The notes beneath the pieces are model-generated. The model did not search any database and had not been told where the DNA came from. It was given only the letters and a program-made list of their open reading frames with translations. Source: Brevibacterium sp. XM4083 (lineage in GTDB: Bacteria > Actinomycetota > Actinomycetes > Actinomycetales > Brevibacteriaceae). From it: DNA of 64,000 nucleotides. Positions 61,684 to 64,000 of this stretch are shown piece by piece. The position numbers were made by a program, and so were the translations under genes. Location of the stretch: positions 1,228,266-1,292,265 of the forward strand of contig NZ_VFYR02000001.1 of the NCBI RefSeq assembly GCF_006489205.2. The letters run 5' to 3'. Each line of letters begins with the position of its first letter. Position 1 is the stretch's first letter.

Positions 61684-62388
61684 GTGGAAACTGACACCAC
61701 AGCAGAACTGCAGAAGAGTCTCGGGATCGACATCGATCCCGAGACTCTTCGTCTAGCGCTCACCCACCGCTCTTTCGCCTTCGAGGCCGGCGGCATCCCG
61801 ACGAACGAGCGCCTCGAGTTCCTCGGCGACTCCGTGCTCGGGCTCGTCGCCACCGAGTCGCTCTACTACGACAACCCGGACCTGCCTGAGGGCCAGCTGG
61901 CGAAGATGCGCTCCGCCGTCGTCAACACGAGGGCGCTGGCTCAGATCGCCCGCCGCCACGACATCGGCCAGCACATCCTGCTCGGCAAAGGCGAGGAGCT
62001 CACGGGAGGTCGGAACAAGGACTCGATCCTCGCCGACACCGTCGAAGCCCTCATCGGCGCCACCTTCGTCTCCTCCGGCCGCGAGGTCGCGTTCGCGTTC
62101 GTCCACCGCCTCATCGACGGGATGCTCGCCGACGCCGTCAACCTCGGCGCGGGCATGGACTACAAGACGACGCTCCAGGAGGCCGCCGCCGACCTCGGAC
62201 TCGGCCCCGTGAGCTACGAGATCACCTCGACCGGCCCCGACCACGCAATGATCTTCACCGCCACCGCCCGCCTCGGCGACAACGGCTGGGGTTCGGGAGA
62301 CGGATCGTCGAAGAAGTCCGCCGAGGCGGCCGCCGCCGAGGTCGCCGTCAAGGCCATCCGGACGCTCTACCCCGACTACCAGCGCTGA
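61684..62388 (+). CDS. rnc: Ribonuclease III
   Basis: 234 residues. The catalytic signature is NERLEFLGDSVLGLVATE, and the second acidic cluster is DTVEALIGATFV. A C-terminal double-stranded-RNA-binding domain follows from about 160 (DYKTTLQEAAADLGLGPVSYEI...SSKKSAEAAAAEVAVKAI). It processes rRNA and double-stranded RNA. GTG start 3 nt after rpmF. Confidence 0.96.
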   Translation: METDTTAELQKSLGIDIDPETLRLALTHRSFAFEAGGIPTNERLEFLGDSVLGLVATESLYYDNPDLPEGQLAKMRSAVVNTRALAQIARRHDIGQHILLGKGEELTGGRNKDSILADTVEALIGATFVSSGREVAFAFVHRLIDGMLADAVNLGAGMDYKTTLQEAAADLGLGPVSYEITSTGPDHAMIFTATARLGDNGWGSGDGSSKKSAEAAAAEVAVKAIRTLYPDYQR

Positions 62389-62410
62389 CGCGCAGGTCGG
62401 ACCCGGCACC

Positions 62411-63358
62411 GTGCCCGAACTCCCCGAGGTCGAAAGCGTCCGCCGCGGCGTCGACGAATGGACCGCGGGTGCCCGGGTCACCGCCGCCGAGGTGGTCGAC
62501 CCCCGCATCCTCGGGACCACCTCGGCGCGTCGCATCGACGAGGCCACCGCCGCCGCGTTCGCCGAACGCGTGACCGGGGCGTCCATCACCGGGGCAGAGC
62601 GACGCGGGAAGTTCATGTGGCTCACCCTCGACGGGGATGCCGGGCTGCTCATCCACCTCGGCATGAGCGGTCAGCTGCGCGTCCACCTCGCCGCCGATGA
62701 GACGCACCGGCACACGCGTGCCGTGCTCCGCCTCGAACGCGGTGAGGAACCCTATGACCTGAGGTTCGTCGACCAGCGGATCTTCGGCCATCTCAGCGTG
62801 CAGGGCCTCGTCGCCTCCCACGGTCGGCTCGTGCCCGCCTCGGCGATCCACATCGCGCCCGACCCGCTCGAGGACGCCTTCGACGTCGAGGCCACGGTCG
62901 ATGCGCTCGCGCGCAAGCGCACCCCGATCAAGGCGGCCCTGCTCGACCAGACGCTCGTCAGCGGGATCGGCAACATCTACGCCGACGAAGCGCTCTTCCG
63001 GGCCGGAGTCCACCCGCTCGCACTGCCGGCGCGGACCCGGCGCTCCCGCCTGGCCGCCGTCCTCGAATCGGCGACGACCGTCATGGGCGATGCCCTGGCC
63101 GTGGGCGGGACGAGCTTCGACTCGCTCTATGTCAACGTCAACGGGGAGTCCGGCCGCTTCGACATTGACGTAGAGCGGGTCGAAGCAAGTCGCAGACACA
63201 AAGGTCGCGATTGGCTGTGCCGGGCACCGGTCGGGCGTAGACCACCTATACCGCAGTCTGACCAGGCACGGGGCAAGCAATTCGACGGTCCTACCTGTTC
63301 AGTAGCGCACCGCCGTAACTCCGGGTCCCGGATCATGCGAGGTGCTACCCGTGCCTGA
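62411..63358 (+). CDS. mutM: Formamidopyrimidine-DNA glycosylase, 3' end replaced (no zinc finger)
   Basis: The 8-oxoguanine repair enzyme is intact through about residue 255: catalytic MPELPEVE (Pro1/Glu2 after processing), RRGKFMWL lysine, IHLGMSGQLR, and the H2TH segment LDQTLVSGIGNIYADEALFRAG. After GGTSFDSLYVNVNGESGRF the sequence departs from the family. The expected zinc finger (CxxC...CxxC with the phosphate-binding Arg) is missing. About 60 unrelated residues follow to a stop that overlaps the next mutM. The gene is therefore probably non-functional or altered, and the second copy may provide the activity. GTG at 62411. Confidence 0.85.
   Translation: MPELPEVESVRRGVDEWTAGARVTAAEVVDPRILGTTSARRIDEATAAAFAERVTGASITGAERRGKFMWLTLDGDAGLLIHLGMSGQLRVHLAADETHRHTRAVLRLERGEEPYDLRFVDQRIFGHLSVQGLVASHGRLVPASAIHIAPDPLEDAFDVEATVDALARKRTPIKAALLDQTLVSGIGNIYADEALFRAGVHPLALPARTRRSRLAAVLESATTVMGDALAVGGTSFDSLYVNVNGESGRFDIDVERVEASRRHKGRDWLCRAPVGRRPPIPQSDQARGKQFDGPTCSVAHRRNSGSRIMRGATRA
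63114..63186 (+). repeat. Foldback: inverted partial copy of the mutM SFDxLYVNV region
   Basis: Left arm 63114-63139 (within mutM) pairs with right arm 63161-63186 with 3 mismatches in 26. Read on the minus strand, the right arm encodes FDPLYVNV, the same protein motif with two synonymous changes and one Ser/Pro change. This points to a diverged coding copy of another mutM inserted backwards. Confidence 0.75.
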
Positions 63359-64000
63359 ACTTCCTGAGGTCGAGGTCGTGCGCCGGGGACTCGACGAACA
63401 TGTCCGCGGACGGGCGATCGCCTCGGCTGTTGTCCGGCATCCTCGTTCGGCGCGCCGTCATGTGGGTGGCCCGAATGATCTGGCTGCGCGGTTGGTCGGT
63501 GCGACGATCACGGGGACCGCCCGCCGCGGCAAGTACCTGTGGCTGATCTTGGACGGCGACGACGCGCTGCTCGCGCACCTGGGGATGAGCGGGCAGATGC
63601 TCATCACGTCCCCCGATGCTGCAGTCGGTGCGCACGAGCGCGCGCGGATCACCTTCACCGACGGCGGCCACGATCTGCGGTTCGATGACCAGCGCACGTT
63701 CGGGCATCTGATGTACGACGAGGGCGGAGCAGTGCTCCCGTCGCCGATCGCCCACATCGCGAGGGATCCCTTCGATCCGCTGTTCGACCAGCCGGGGGTA
63801 GTTGCGGTGATCAAGGCCAAAAAAACCGGCATCAAGCGCGTGCTGCTGGATCAGACGGTAGTGTCCGGCATCGGGAACATCTACGCCGACGAAGCACTCT
63901 GGGCTGCCAAGGTGCACGGGGAGACGGCGGCATCGTCCTTGAGCAAGCCAAGGATCTCAACGCTGATCGATGCTGCGCGCGACGTCATGGCCGCCGCGCT
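63351..64000 (+). CDS. mutM: Second formamidopyrimidine-DNA glycosylase, partial (runs off window)
   Basis: The frame is open from GTG at 63351 to the window end (216 residues). It begins MPELPEVEVVRRGLDEHVRG and has RRGKYLWLILDGDDALLAHLGMSGQM, RFDDQRTFGHLMYD, IKRVLLDQTVVSGIGNIYADEALWAAKVHG, so all catalytic parts seen are intact. The sequence is clearly different from the first mutM and poorer in G+C, with AAA lysine codons rare in the neighbours, which suggests horizontal origin. GAGG 8 nt upstream serves as ribosome binding site. The zinc finger would lie beyond the window. Confidence 0.9.
   Translation, partial: MPELPEVEVVRRGLDEHVRGRAIASAVVRHPRSARRHVGGPNDLAARLVGATITGTARRGKYLWLILDGDDALLAHLGMSGQMLITSPDAAVGAHERARITFTDGGHDLRFDDQRTFGHLMYDEGGAVLPSPIAHIARDPFDPLFDQPGVVAVIKAKKTGIKRVLLDQTVVSGIGNIYADEALWAAKVHGETAASSLSKPRISTLIDAARDVMAAA

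Noticed and set aside
63187..63350. A tRNA or small RNA gene between the two mutM copies
   Set aside because: No cloverleaf or strong hairpin could be folded by eye; only the foldback at 63114-63186 is structured.

Overview
The window is a high-GC actinobacterial chromosome segment. Several features are most consistent with Micrococcales, and Brevibacterium is my best guess. These are a DUF222/HNH (13E12-type) gene, an IclR-type LtbR next to leuCD, the order ddl / DUF3515 / thiL / DAK2 / recG / rsmD / coaD, and many leaderless genes. The genus is an inference from memory of gene content, because no marker search was possible. Most of the window is ordinary chromosome. No plasmid, prophage, CRISPR array, rRNA operon or recognisable transposase was seen.

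Layout. 1-2.3 kb: minus-strand dipeptide/oligopeptide ABC transporter (two permeases, then the start of the binding lipoprotein). 2.5-9 kb: Eis-like acetyltransferase, serA, DUF805 protein, a divergent SnoaL-like/TetR pair, PAP2 phosphatase and a CitE-like lyase. 9.3-11.6 kb: leuB and ilvE. 11.9-16.3 kb: an MFS transporter with an in-frame heptapeptide minisatellite, a 13E12 HNH protein and a GNAT protein. 16.4-22.3 kb: S9A peptidase, lipoate ligase with a probable reversed domain order, S51 peptidase, small membrane protein, thyX and a maltokinase-cap-like protein. 22.4-28.1 kb (minus): alcohol dehydrogenase, a 3-methyladenine glycosylase-family protein coupled to helicase HrpB, and an FAD monooxygenase. 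28.2-32.2 kb: FAH-family enzyme, gltX, proline iminopeptidase, tRNA-Gln(CUG), tRNA-Glu(CUC) and a terminator.

32-40 kb holds a DUF4282 protein and a galactose-use cluster: galM, galTK, a sodium:solute symporter, a small membrane protein and a DeoR regulator. 39.5-42.5 kb has an LtbR-type IclR regulator divergent from leuCD, whose leader is structured. With serA, leuB and ilvE, the window holds much of serine and branched-chain amino-acid synthesis. 42.6-53.5 kb is a dense, translationally coupled housekeeping block: murA-plsC-gpsA-PEBP-ddl, then thiL-DAK2-recG-rsmD. A large bidirectional hairpin separates it from the ehuBCDA-type ectoine uptake operon (minus), which is divergent from a GntR/FCD regulator. 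57.5-60.8 kb has two tandem paralogous four-helix membrane proteins, a small cassette bounded by a perfect 20-bp direct repeat, coaD and an MFS transporter. 61-64 kb is DUF177-rpmF-rnc-mutM followed by a second mutM.

Most unusual points: (1) tandem mutM genes, the first having lost its zinc finger at a foldback made of an inverted mutM fragment; (2) the gene unit at 58.5-59.1 kb flanked by 20-bp direct repeats; (3) a recurring minisatellite theme, both in frame and between genes; (4) at least twelve genes preceded by a TAnnnT hexamer exactly 6-7 nt before the start codon and no Shine-Dalgarno sequence. Start codons were re-chosen by eye from ribosome binding sites, overlaps and family N-termini. 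No database search was run, so family names rest on motif recognition.
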